Below the pieces are notes generated by a model, which saw only the letters and a list, made by a program, of their open reading frames with translations, made no database searches and was not told the origin of the DNA. Made by a program: the position numbers and the translations under genes. A stretch of DNA of 61,312 nt from Candidatus Gastranaerophilales bacterium (GTDB taxonomy: Bacteria > Cyanobacteriota > Vampirovibrionia > Gastranaerophilales > Gastranaerophilaceae), in the NCBI GenBank assembly GCA_944322935.1, contig CALUQO010000011.1:1-61312 (forward strand), given 5' to 3'. Shown here one piece after another: positions 37,794 through 46,313 of this stretch. Position 1 is the first letter of the stretch; every line of letters begins with the position of its first letter.

Positions 37794-38763
37794 AACGCTT
37801 GTTTATATTGAAAGTAATAATCATGTAATTGAGAGAGTTTCAAAAGAAATTATATCTCACGTAAAGCATTTTTTTGCTGATTCAACTGTCTACGGGGTTA
37901 TAGCCGGTGATGAATACTCAATAGAGGCTGTATTACCTGAATTAAAAAAATTGGGATTAGAAAACGTTTTTGTCATACAAAATCCACTGCTTTCAACATA
38001 CAATGTTTGCTCATACTCAAATGTCATTGCACAATTAATAAGTAACATTTCACCGGATGTATTTTTAATGGGAGCGACTTCGAACGGTCGTGAACTTGCA
38101 CCGAGGATTGCATCAAAGTTGGACATAGGACTAACAGCTGATTGCACGGATTTGCAGCTTGATATTGACGAAAAATTACTTGCGACACGTCCTACATACG
38201 GCGGAAAAATGATGGCAACAATTATTTCCAAAACAAAGCCAAACTTTGCAACTGTTCGTCAGGGAGCATTTAAATTGAGGCAGATTCCAATGCAACAAAC
38301 AGAAATCTCTTATTTTAATGCAAATTTAGCTGATGTAGCTGGAATGCTCGATAAATATGAAATTCTTAAAACAGAGGACAAAGAACAACCTGAAGACTGG
38401 ACTAATGCTGATGTTATAGTTGCAGGAGGCTTAGGATTAAAATCTAAGGAGAACTTTGAGCTTATATACCGGCTTGCAGAACTATTAGACGCTAAACCAG
38501 CAGCATCTCGCGCTGCTGTTGAACTCGGATGGGCTCCACAAAGTATACAGGTTGGACAAACAGGAAACTCTGTGAATCCAAAACTGTATATTGCATTTGG
38601 AATATCAGGAGCGCTTCAACATATGATAGGTATAACTAATGCACAAAAAATAATAGCAGTTAATATTGATAAAAATGCCCCAATTATGAATACAGCAGAT
38701 ATTGCTATACCTGCTGATGCTGTGGAAGTTATAAACTCTATGTTGTCTAAATTATCAGACTAG
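37783..38763 (+). CDS. etfA: electron transfer flavoprotein alpha subunit
   Basis: A 326-residue EtfA. Its C-terminal FAD domain contains VAGGLGLKSKENF, ASRAAVELGWAP, QVGQTGNSVNPKLYIAFGIS and a final NIDKNAPIMNTADI. It is the FAD-binding partner of EtfB. The stop overlaps the convergent response regulator gene by nine bases. Whether this pair is bifurcating cannot be told by eye. Confidence 0.95.
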   Translation: MTTKTLVYIESNNHVIERVSKEIISHVKHFFADSTVYGVIAGDEYSIEAVLPELKKLGLENVFVIQNPLLSTYNVCSYSNVIAQLISNISPDVFLMGATSNGRELAPRIASKLDIGLTADCTDLQLDIDEKLLATRPTYGGKMMATIISKTKPNFATVRQGAFKLRQIPMQQTEISYFNANLADVAGMLDKYEILKTEDKEQPEDWTNADVIVAGGLGLKSKENFELIYRLAELLDAKPAASRAAVELGWAPQSIQVGQTGNSVNPKLYIAFGISGALQHMIGITNAQKIIAVNIDKNAPIMNTADIAIPADAVEVINSMLSKLSD

Positions 38764-39417
38764 CCCCTCTTTTATAGCCTTAACAGCAGCCTGAGTCCTG
38801 TCATCAACAACAAGTTTTTGTATAATATTACAAACATGAGCTTTAGCCGTATGTTCACTTATAGTAAGTGTATTGGCTATTTCTGCATTAGACTGGCCAT
38901 CTACAACAAGTTTCAAAACTTCATACTCTCTTTCTGTAAGATTGGCGTGCTGTGCTCGAAAAGCAGCTCTGGACGTCTGTTTTTGTGGAATAAAACAAGA
39001 GGATTTATCCCTTATCAGTGGTACAATTTGCGGATCAAGCCAGATTGCGCCATCATTGACTGTTTTTATAACCATAAGAAGTATTTCGGTGTTAATATCC
39101 TTAATAACATACGCATAGGCCCCCGCACTAAGGGAATCCATTACTTCCTTTTCATTTATATGTGATGTAAGTATTACAATTTTTTGTTCTGGATTATTAG
39201 CCAAAATCCTTCTTGTAGCCTCTATTCCAGACATATCCGGTAGCCCTATATCCATAAGAATAACATCCGGCTTTGTTGCTCTAGCCTTATCTATGGCGTC
39301 TTTAGCACATTCAGCCTCAGCTATAACCTTTATGTCCTGTGTTTCATTAAAGAGCGATTTAAGACCAACTCTGAGTAACTTATGGTCTTCAACCATAAGA
39401 AGTGATATTGATTTCAT
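38755..39417 (-). CDS. NarL/LuxR-family response regulator
   Basis: A 220-residue regulator. The receiver domain has E10/D11, D56 (VILMDIGLP, the phosphorylation site), T84 (ILTS) and K106 (VIKD). A C-terminal LuxR helix-turn-helix (LTEREYEVLKLVVDGQSNAEIA) binds DNA. No sensor kinase is adjacent. GAGAGGAA precedes the ATG. It is divergent from the MnmC-like gene, and three direct repeats lie between them. The signal and targets are unknown. Confidence 0.92.
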   Translation of the reverse strand: MKSISLLMVEDHKLLRVGLKSLFNETQDIKVIAEAECAKDAIDKARATKPDVILMDIGLPDMSGIEATRRILANNPEQKIVILTSHINEKEVMDSLSAGAYAYVIKDINTEILLMVIKTVNDGAIWLDPQIVPLIRDKSSCFIPQKQTSRAAFRAQHANLTEREYEVLKLVVDGQSNAEIANTLTISEHTAKAHVCNIIQKLVVDDRTQAAVKAIKEGLV

Positions 39418-39714
39418 AACAAATTCCTCTCTCGCATGAATTTTTCTAATTAAAATATAATTAAAGTTGAATCAAACTACATCACCATAAAAAATTTATT
39501 AGTAGCATAATTTTTAATCTTAAAACTTAAAATTTATTTATAACTTTTCGATATATACTGATAATATTTGTAGTTAATTCAATTATACGAATCGATATAT
39601 AACGATAACCATTTGAAGTAATTTCAAAATATTATCATTGTGTGTCGGTGCGATACATATTGATAACATTATTAATAAATAGCTATAATTTAACAATAAA
39701 ATTATAATAGTATT
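39418..39714. promoter_or_regulatory. divergent regulatory region with three CGATAYATA-type direct repeats
   Basis: 297 bases without a gene. Three near-identical sites start at 39549, 39593 and 39651: CGATATATACTGATAA, CGATATATAACGATAA and CGATACATATTGATAA. The third overlaps a TTGATA (39660-39665) that could be a -35 box, 18 bases before TATAAT (39684-39689). A second TATAAT at 39703-39708 is six bases before the ATG of the MnmC-like gene. The repeats are the most evident operator candidates in the window. Confidence 0.6.
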
Positions 39715-40800
39715 ATGAAAATGGATTATAAAGACAACTACTTCAATTTTACTTTTACAGCCGATAAATCGACGGGATTATATAATAATATTGTCGGTGA
39801 TGTTTATCATTCCATATATGGAGCTCTTGAAGAGGCTGAGGAAAAGTTTATTGCACCGCTGGATTTTATCAATAATTATTATAGTAAGCCGGAGATAAGA
39901 GTCCTGGATATATGCTATGGCATAGGCTATAACACAAAAGCATTCTTAAAAAAAATTTTGCAAATAAAATATAAAGGAAAAGTTTATATAGATATTTTGG
40001 AATACGATAAAAATCTTGTAACAATATCACCTTTTGTAAAAGATACTTTATTTAAAACTTATCCCGAAATTTCTTACATCCTATCATCCTCCTTTCTTGA
40101 ACAAATTTATGAAAATAGAAATAATGTTAATTTGATAATGTCTGCTAAAAATAATAAAAAATTTTTTGAGCCCTTTTACTGTTCTTTAATGGAAAAATAT
40201 TATTATCTTGGGTATAGTTATAACCCCAAGACTAAAAATAATTCGTTTTTACATAATATATATTATCATTGTATATCGTCACGCATTAAAAAGCCGTTTA
40301 ATGGCCTTAAAACAAACAATTTTATAATTAAACCTTATTTTTTAGATGCAAGAAGAACAGTAAAACAACTTTCTGGTAAATACGATATTATATTTTTGGA
40401 TGCATTTACCCCATCAAAATTACCTACATTGTGGACTCTGGAATTTTTTAAGGAGTTAAACAGGCTGGCTTCGCAAAATTGTATTCTTGTTACATATTCA
40501 AATTCGTCTGCTGTAAGACATGCCATGTCGGATGCGGGCTTCTCGGTCGGAAAACTATTCGATAAGAATAAAAGACACTGCGGTACGATTGCAAGCGTGA
40601 ATGATAACATAATTAAAAACAAACTGAACGAATATGATATCGGACTTATGCATACAAAAGCCGGAATTTATTACAGGGATAATGCATTAATATCAACAGC
40701 GGATGAAATCATTGCACAATATAAAAAAGAAAAATTGGACTCATCTCTGCAATCTTCAAGCCAATTTATAAAAAAATACAAAATGGAGAATAATTTATGA
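39715..40800 (+). CDS. MnmC-like tRNA-modifying methyltransferase domain protein
   Basis: A 361-residue protein. VLDICYGIGYNTKAFL is a SAM-binding motif I, and the later part IIFLDAFTPSKLPTLWTLEF, LVTYSNSSAVRHAMSDAGF matches the DUF752 methyltransferase half of MnmC, which methylates the side chain of wobble uridine (nm5U to mnm5U). The canonical bifunctional enzyme also carries an oxidoreductase half; here the next gene, overlapping by four bases, is a separate FAD oxidoreductase. There is no Shine-Dalgarno before the ATG. An ATG six bases later is also possible. Confidence 0.8.
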   Translation: MKMDYKDNYFNFTFTADKSTGLYNNIVGDVYHSIYGALEEAEEKFIAPLDFINNYYSKPEIRVLDICYGIGYNTKAFLKKILQIKYKGKVYIDILEYDKNLVTISPFVKDTLFKTYPEISYILSSSFLEQIYENRNNVNLIMSAKNNKKFFEPFYCSLMEKYYYLGYSYNPKTKNNSFLHNIYYHCISSRIKKPFNGLKTNNFIIKPYFLDARRTVKQLSGKYDIIFLDAFTPSKLPTLWTLEFFKELNRLASQNCILVTYSNSSAVRHAMSDAGFSVGKLFDKNKRHCGTIASVNDNIIKNKLNEYDIGLMHTKAGIYYRDNALISTADEIIAQYKKEKLDSSLQSSSQFIKKYKMENNL

Positions 40801-42065
40801 ACCGATACGATTTAACTGTATGTGGCGGAGGCACAGCCGGTGTTGCTGCTGCTTACATAGGAGCAAAATACGGTCTTAAAACACTGGTTATTGAAAAAAG
40901 AATCCATCTTGGCGGAACAATGACATCCGCACTGGTTATGCCGGTCATGAAATCAAATACACAAAATATTAATTGCGAATTTTACAATGACTTTATAGAC
41001 GAACTTAAAAAATTTAACGGTCAAATCACATACTGTGACGGTAATAGAGGCTGGTTTAATCCAGAACTTTCCAAGCTGGCTTTAGACAGTATGTTGGAAA
41101 GAGTTAACTGCGATATATTATATAACACGGAAATTGTGGACGCTTTTACAGAAGACAGGTTGGTTAAATCAATTTGTGTTTCTTCAAAAATGTTATCATT
41201 ATATATCGATTCGTTATATTTTGTAGACGCAACCGGCGATGGGAATTTTTCCCAAGCTTTAAAAAATAATATGCTGAAAAATCCAAAATCCAGACAGCCG
41301 ATGACATTGCGCTTTCAAGTTTCAAATATCGATATGAAAACTTTTTCTGACTGGCTCTTAAAAATTGACACAGACAGAAATGTAACTACCGTATGTGAAG
41401 TAAACGGAGAAATACATCTTTCTACAGCTTGCACGTGGGATAACAATAAACATTGGGCTTTAAAGAGCATATTTGATGAAGCTGTTAAAAATGGTGATTT
41501 AACAATATCGGATACTGCATATTTCCAAATATTCAGTATTCCGGGGATGCCGGGGTCAATATCACTAAATTGCCCAAGAATACAGTTAGACAAGGATATT
41601 GACCCATTGGATGCATTTGCACGTTCTAAAGCATTAACACTTGCTCGAAAGCAGATATGGCATCTTTATTGCTTTTTAAAGAAGTATTTTCCAGGGTTTG
41701 AGCATTCATATATCTCAAATATGGCTGATATGGTCGGTGTAAGGGAGTCAAGACGTGTTGAGGGCCAAAAAATATATACAAAAGAAGATATATTAAGCGG
41801 TAAAAAATACGATAATCCTGTTTTGCATGCTGATTACCCAATAGATATACATTCATACAATAAGGACGGTTCAACTCTGCAATCAACCAGAGTTGATTAC
41901 GAATTACCAATGGAGTGCCTTAAAGCATCTGGATTTGATAATTTATACATTGCGGGGAGAATTGTATCAGCTGATTTTGAGGCACAAGCTGCGCTAAGAA
42001 TCCAGTCTTCATGCTTTTCTATGGGCGAAGCTGCTGCAAAAGATATTTATAAAAGATTAAGATAA
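40797..42065 (+). CDS. FAD-dependent oxidoreductase
   Basis: A 422-residue protein with an N-terminal dinucleotide-binding motif VCGGGTAGVAAAYIGAKYG and a second FAD contact FVDATGDGNFSQAL, then a C-terminal NLYIAGRIVSADFEAQAALRIQ. This is the PF12831-type FAD oxidoreductase layout and not the DAO-type half of MnmC. It overlaps the MnmC-like gene by four bases, so their products are made together. Substrate unknown. Confidence 0.85.
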   Translation: MNRYDLTVCGGGTAGVAAAYIGAKYGLKTLVIEKRIHLGGTMTSALVMPVMKSNTQNINCEFYNDFIDELKKFNGQITYCDGNRGWFNPELSKLALDSMLERVNCDILYNTEIVDAFTEDRLVKSICVSSKMLSLYIDSLYFVDATGDGNFSQALKNNMLKNPKSRQPMTLRFQVSNIDMKTFSDWLLKIDTDRNVTTVCEVNGEIHLSTACTWDNNKHWALKSIFDEAVKNGDLTISDTAYFQIFSIPGMPGSISLNCPRIQLDKDIDPLDAFARSKALTLARKQIWHLYCFLKKYFPGFEHSYISNMADMVGVRESRRVEGQKIYTKEDILSGKKYDNPVLHADYPIDIHSYNKDGSTLQSTRVDYELPMECLKASGFDNLYIAGRIVSADFEAQAALRIQSSCFSMGEAAAKDIYKRLR

Positions 42066-42097
42066 GTAAATATATTCAGTAAAAATTTAAAGATTAC

Positions 42098-42111
42098 CGG
42101 CAATGTTGCCG
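42098..42111. repeat. short palindrome upstream of the 97-residue gene
   Basis: CGGCAATGTTGCCG is a perfect 6-base inverted repeat with a two-base centre, 38 bases before the ATG at 42149. It has no T run after it, so it is more like an operator than a terminator. What binds it is unknown. Confidence 0.4.
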
Positions 42112-42148
42112 ACATGATATTGTGTAGCATAAATTGAAAGGAACAATA

Positions 42149-42442
42149 ATGCATATATCAGGTGACATTCCATCTCCAGATAATATCCCGAATTACGACA
42201 ATAACCCCGTTGTATCACACAATAATGAAAAAGTTTCTACATTTTCAAAAGATAATCCTGAATACAAAAATGAGGATCAACTTGAGCGCGAAAAGGTAAA
42301 CGAAGAACTTAAACAAGAAATGGGCAATCAGGAATTAAAAAAGCCTAACAAAATAAAAATGTTTTTTAACAAATTATTCGGTAAAAAGCCAAAAAATCCC
42401 GAGTATGATTATAATACCAATCCTCCTCCATATGACAAATAA
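42149..42442 (+). CDS. small polar hypothetical protein
   Basis: A 97-residue protein from the ATG at 42149; GAAAGGA lies upstream, and an in-frame TTG earlier is not needed. It is highly charged and Asn/Pro-rich (PDNIPNYDNNPVV), with a basic stretch IKMFFNKLFGKKPKN near 71-85 that could touch membrane or nucleic acid. No known family. It lies between the FAD oxidoreductase and ribE. Confidence 0.6.
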   Translation: MHISGDIPSPDNIPNYDNNPVVSHNNEKVSTFSKDNPEYKNEDQLEREKVNEELKQEMGNQELKKPNKIKMFFNKLFGKKPKNPEYDYNTNPPPYDK

Positions 42443-42477
42443 TTAATACATACCAATATTTGTGGTACAGTATTGAT

Positions 42478-43131
42478 ATGTTTACAGGTTTAATTGAAGA
42501 AATTGGAAAAATTACCAAATCGGATAAGGGTAATAATTCACTTTATCTTACTGTCGAATGCACTAAAGTACTTGATGGTTTAAAAATTGGCGACAGTGTT
42601 GCAATAAACGGAGCCTGTCAAACTGTTATTGATATATATACAAACGGTTTTAAAATTTTTGCATCTTCTGAAACACTCGCTGTTACAACATTTAAAAGTT
42701 TTTCATACGGTACATATGTTAACCTTGAAAGAACACTGCGTCTTTGTGACAGGCTGGACGGACACATTGTCAGCGGACATGTAGACGGAACTGCTTTAGT
42801 GAGTAACATTACCAGAAACGGTGGTACTGTAATATTTACTTTTACGCCTCAACACAATTTGCTCAGGCAAATTGTACACAAAGGCTCTGTGACAATAGAC
42901 GGGATTAGTTTGACTGTTTCTGATATAGACTCCGCCTCTTTTAAAGTAGCCGTTATACCTCACACATATAATAATACTACTCTTAAATATTTAAAAACTA
43001 ACGATACAGTTAATCTTGAAACTGATATCATATCAAAATATGTTGAAAAATATTTATCATCGAACGATAATAATAACAAAGATGCCAAAACCATTGATAT
43101 TAATTTATTAGAAAGAAACGGGTTCATTTAA
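42478..43131 (+). CDS. ribE: riboflavin synthase alpha chain
   Basis: A 217-residue protein starting MFTGLIEEIGKI, the classical start. The two similar halves each hold a lumazine-binding fold: SVAINGACQTV, DGHIVSGHVDG, SVTIDGISLTVSD. It converts two 6,7-dimethyl-8-ribityllumazines to riboflavin. No Shine-Dalgarno is seen; TACAGT preceded by TGG ends six bases before the ATG, suggesting its own leaderless start. The ribBA ATG follows the stop directly. No FMN riboswitch was recognised. Confidence 0.95.
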   Translation: MFTGLIEEIGKITKSDKGNNSLYLTVECTKVLDGLKIGDSVAINGACQTVIDIYTNGFKIFASSETLAVTTFKSFSYGTYVNLERTLRLCDRLDGHIVSGHVDGTALVSNITRNGGTVIFTFTPQHNLLRQIVHKGSVTIDGISLTVSDIDSASFKVAVIPHTYNNTTLKYLKTNDTVNLETDIISKYVEKYLSSNDNNNKDAKTIDINLLERNGFI

Positions 43132-44415
43132 ATGTCAGTACTTCAAAATGTAAATGAAGCATATAATATTGGTACAGGTTTTCAATTTGATACTGTTGAA
43201 GATGCTATCGATGCCTTAAAAAAAGGCTCTATGATTATCATTGCTGATGATGAATCAAGAGAAAACGAGGGTGATTTGATATGTGCAGCAGAATTTGCAA
43301 CCCCTGAAAATGTCAATTTTATGATAACAGAAGCCAAAGGTGTCCTTTGTGCACCTATCAGTGTTTCACGGGCACGAAAACTCGGACTTGACTACATGGT
43401 TAAACACAATACTGATATAAAAGGTACAGCCTTTACCCAGAGTATTGATGCCGACCCTAAATACGGCGTTACAACCGGCGTATCCGCGTATGACCGTTCT
43501 CTCACACTCAAGCTTATGGCATCAGACAATGCAACAGCTTTTGACTTCAGGCAACCGGGACACATTTTCCCGCTCATTGCTAAAGAAGCAGGGGTATTGG
43601 AAAGAGTCGGACACACGGAAGCTACAGTGGATTTATGTAAGCTAGCCGGACTCAAAGATGCCGGCGTTTGCTGCGAAATTGTTAACCCTGACGGTTCAAT
43701 GGCAAGACGTGATGATTTGAAAAAGTTTGCGGATAAACACAATTTGAAATTTATTACTGTGGCTCAGCTTATTGCTTACCGACTAATAAATGAAAAATTG
43801 ATGGTTAGAGAGGCCCAGGTCAATTTACCGACAGCTTTCGGTACTTTTACCCTAATCGGCTACAGACATGCATTAACAGGGCAGGAACACGTTGCATTAT
43901 TGAAAGACGACGGTTCTGATAAAATACCGCTTGTTCGTATGCACAGCATATGCCTGACAGGTGATACCTTCCACAGTCTGAGATGTGATTGCAACAGTCA
44001 GCTTCAGAACTCAATGAAAATGATTGATAACTACGGTAAAGGTGCTGTAGTTTATTTAATGAACCATGAGGGTCGCGGAATCGGAATAGTTAATAAAATT
44101 AAGGCTTATGCATTGCAGGATAAGGGTGAAGATACTATTCAAGCTAATTTATCACTCGGATTTAACTCCGATTTAAGAGATTACGGTGACGGGGCTCAAA
44201 TACTGCTTGACTTAGGCTTTAAAAAGTTTAAACTTATCACAAACAATCCTCAAAAAATTGTGGGATTAGAGGGCTACGGCCTGGAAATTGTTGAAAGAGT
44301 GCATGTCGATTCGGAATGCACAAAGTATAATTACAGATATCTATGTACAAAAGCAAATAAAATGCATCACCTGCTTGAAATAGATAAAATGAAAGAAACT
44401 CTGGAGCAAAAATAA
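43132..44415 (+). CDS. ribBA: bifunctional 3,4-DHBP synthase / GTP cyclohydrolase II
   Basis: A 427-residue RibBA. The RibB half holds IIADDESRENEGDL and GHTEATVDL; the RibA half holds VRMHSICLTGDTFHS, the zinc cysteines in LRCDCNSQ, and NHEGRGIGI. The two halves start the two branches of riboflavin synthesis. It follows ribE without a gap; the next ATG overlaps its stop. ribD and ribH are not in the window. Confidence 0.97.
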   Translation: MSVLQNVNEAYNIGTGFQFDTVEDAIDALKKGSMIIIADDESRENEGDLICAAEFATPENVNFMITEAKGVLCAPISVSRARKLGLDYMVKHNTDIKGTAFTQSIDADPKYGVTTGVSAYDRSLTLKLMASDNATAFDFRQPGHIFPLIAKEAGVLERVGHTEATVDLCKLAGLKDAGVCCEIVNPDGSMARRDDLKKFADKHNLKFITVAQLIAYRLINEKLMVREAQVNLPTAFGTFTLIGYRHALTGQEHVALLKDDGSDKIPLVRMHSICLTGDTFHSLRCDCNSQLQNSMKMIDNYGKGAVVYLMNHEGRGIGIVNKIKAYALQDKGEDTIQANLSLGFNSDLRDYGDGAQILLDLGFKKFKLITNNPQKIVGLEGYGLEIVERVHVDSECTKYNYRYLCTKANKMHHLLEIDKMKETLEQK

Positions 44416-45395
44416 TGACAGAAACTTTGGCATATAAAGTACAGGAATATAACGACGAATTCAAAAACATTTTCAAAGGTGTTTATAACGATTTTAAAAA
44501 CAAGGCGTATTCGTTATATAAGTTTGAGCTAGAACCTTTGGAATACGACGAGTTTACGGCCAGCGTTAATGCAGGTCTGATAAAATGTATTATACTCTTT
44601 GAAGAACAAATACCTACAGCATTTCTTGTGTATACAACAGAAATCAGTGAGGCATTAGAGCTTAACATAATACACTGTCTTGGTGAAGAAAATCTAAATG
44701 CTAAAAGACGTATGCTTATGGATAAGTTCATGGAATTAAACAAAGACATAATAGCGGAAAAAGTGGTGACATATCCTATGCTTGGCTCACAGGATGAGTT
44801 TACTCCTGAGATAACTAATTACGGATTTAAACTTGTCGGACTTGCCGTTGAAAGACTTATTTTTTCAAATATCGCTTCAGTAGAAATATTTAAGTCTTAC
44901 AAGGCAAAAGCATTACCCGAAGGCTACAAAATCGTTGAATGGAATCAAAAATATAAAGATGATTTGGCTACTGTTGTTAATCAATCATTTGAAAATACAT
45001 CAGATGCTTTATTTGACCCTCGATTCGTTACCAAAGATGGGTGTAAGGATGTAATTAATAAAATTACTTCCGGCATATACGGCAAATTTTTGGGTGATTG
45101 TTCTTGCATACTCTTGCACAATAAAAAGCCTGTAGGTATATGTTTTGTCAACATAACAGCCGGCAGAATAGCTAATATACCAATAATCGGACTTAAAAAA
45201 GATCATTGCGGCAAGTGGCTTGGTGAAACACTGCTGCATACAGCTTTAACAAAACTTATAGGCAGACATCTAAACCATCTTTCTGAAGTTAACGCCAGCA
45301 CAGAAACCGACAACTATCCTGCACTAAAAATGTACCGCAGAATGGGCTTTAAGGAAGATTACTATTATCCTCAAGCCTACAGACCTGTTAAGTAA
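44415..45395 (+). CDS. GNAT-family acetyltransferase
   Basis: A 326-residue protein. The C-terminal part has GNAT motifs (IIGLKKDHCGKWLGETLLH acyl-CoA loop and NASTETDNYPALKMYRRMGF). The N-terminal ~170 residues resemble a second, degenerate GNAT fold. It starts in a TAATG overlap with ribBA, suggesting co-translation, but a link to riboflavin chemistry is not known. Substrate unknown. Confidence 0.8.
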   Translation: MTETLAYKVQEYNDEFKNIFKGVYNDFKNKAYSLYKFELEPLEYDEFTASVNAGLIKCIILFEEQIPTAFLVYTTEISEALELNIIHCLGEENLNAKRRMLMDKFMELNKDIIAEKVVTYPMLGSQDEFTPEITNYGFKLVGLAVERLIFSNIASVEIFKSYKAKALPEGYKIVEWNQKYKDDLATVVNQSFENTSDALFDPRFVTKDGCKDVINKITSGIYGKFLGDCSCILLHNKKPVGICFVNITAGRIANIPIIGLKKDHCGKWLGETLLHTALTKLIGRHLNHLSEVNASTETDNYPALKMYRRMGFKEDYYYPQAYRPVK

Positions 45396-45483
45396 TGTTA
45401 CGTTTTTAGTAAAACACTCTAAAGAAATTCACGATTTGAACGATAAATATATTACAGACATTTATTTATTCAGGGGTGAATTT

Positions 45484-46296
45484 ATGTACGTTGCTATTTT
45501 TAACACGAGCTTTGGTCAAAATGTCACGCAAATCAACGAAGTTAACACTGTGACAACCAATGAATCTAACTTATTTAACCAAAAAATTGCTGAAATTGAC
45601 TCAGCCAGAAGCCAACTAACGGCTAAGCATATGACAGAAATGGCTACAGCAATGGATTTGGCTGACAAAATGATTAATAATAATGATATACTAAGCAAAT
45701 TAAACGCAAATGAGCTTACTTCCGTTGCGCTTAGTGCCTCGTCAAAGGCAAATTCTATTATAGGCTCATTAAAGTCCGCCATCGGGAGTTATGCTTCTGA
45801 AATCGCTGATATTATGAATAATCCGTTTTTAAGCGATTCGGAAAAGAAATCTAAAATAAAGCTTATCGAAGACAAAATTAAAGCAGCAGCACAGGAAGCC
45901 ACATCAAAGATTATGAATTTGTATTTAATATCCGAAATGATGGTAAGCCTCTCATCAACAGTAGCAGGCCTAAAAAACAGCGGATTTGACATATCAGAAT
46001 TCACATCAGTACTAAAACAGGCGCTGACAACAGTTAACACAAAACCTTCTGATTTATCCGAGGCATCTGACAAATCAGAAATGTATGACATTATTGATAA
46101 AAATGAAAAAATGTTTTTTGATAGCAACGCTACTGAAGCTATGAAATCACAAGCTGAAAAGGCGGACAAAAAGCTTAAAGAAAATGAATCACTGCTGAAA
46201 AGAGATGATTTAACAAAAGAAGAAAGAAAGCGCATACAATCCGAAAATGTTATTTATAAAACAGAAAAGAAGCTGTTTGAATCATTAACGAATTAA
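45484..46296 (+). CDS. helical protein of unknown function
   Basis: A 270-residue, mostly helical protein from the ATG at 45484, with AGGGGTGA upstream. It starts MYVAIFNTSFGQNVTQINEV and has long coiled-coil-like stretches (about 35-65, 100-150 and 215-265), rich in Lys/Glu/Ser. No signal peptide or membrane segment. The helical, serine-rich nature recalls secreted filament or effector-type proteins, but no family is recognised. Confidence 0.65.
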   Translation: MYVAIFNTSFGQNVTQINEVNTVTTNESNLFNQKIAEIDSARSQLTAKHMTEMATAMDLADKMINNNDILSKLNANELTSVALSASSKANSIIGSLKSAIGSYASEIADIMNNPFLSDSEKKSKIKLIEDKIKAAAQEATSKIMNLYLISEMMVSLSSTVAGLKNSGFDISEFTSVLKQALTTVNTKPSDLSEASDKSEMYDIIDKNEKMFFDSNATEAMKSQAEKADKKLKENESLLKRDDLTKEERKRIQSENVIYKTEKKLFESLTN

Positions 46297-46313
46297 TATG
46301 CGCTTCAAATATT

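Noticed and set aside
42443-42478. FMN riboswitch before ribE
   Set aside because: The gap is only 35 bases and lacks the conserved AGGGGC-type elements; no such element is found upstream of the operon either.
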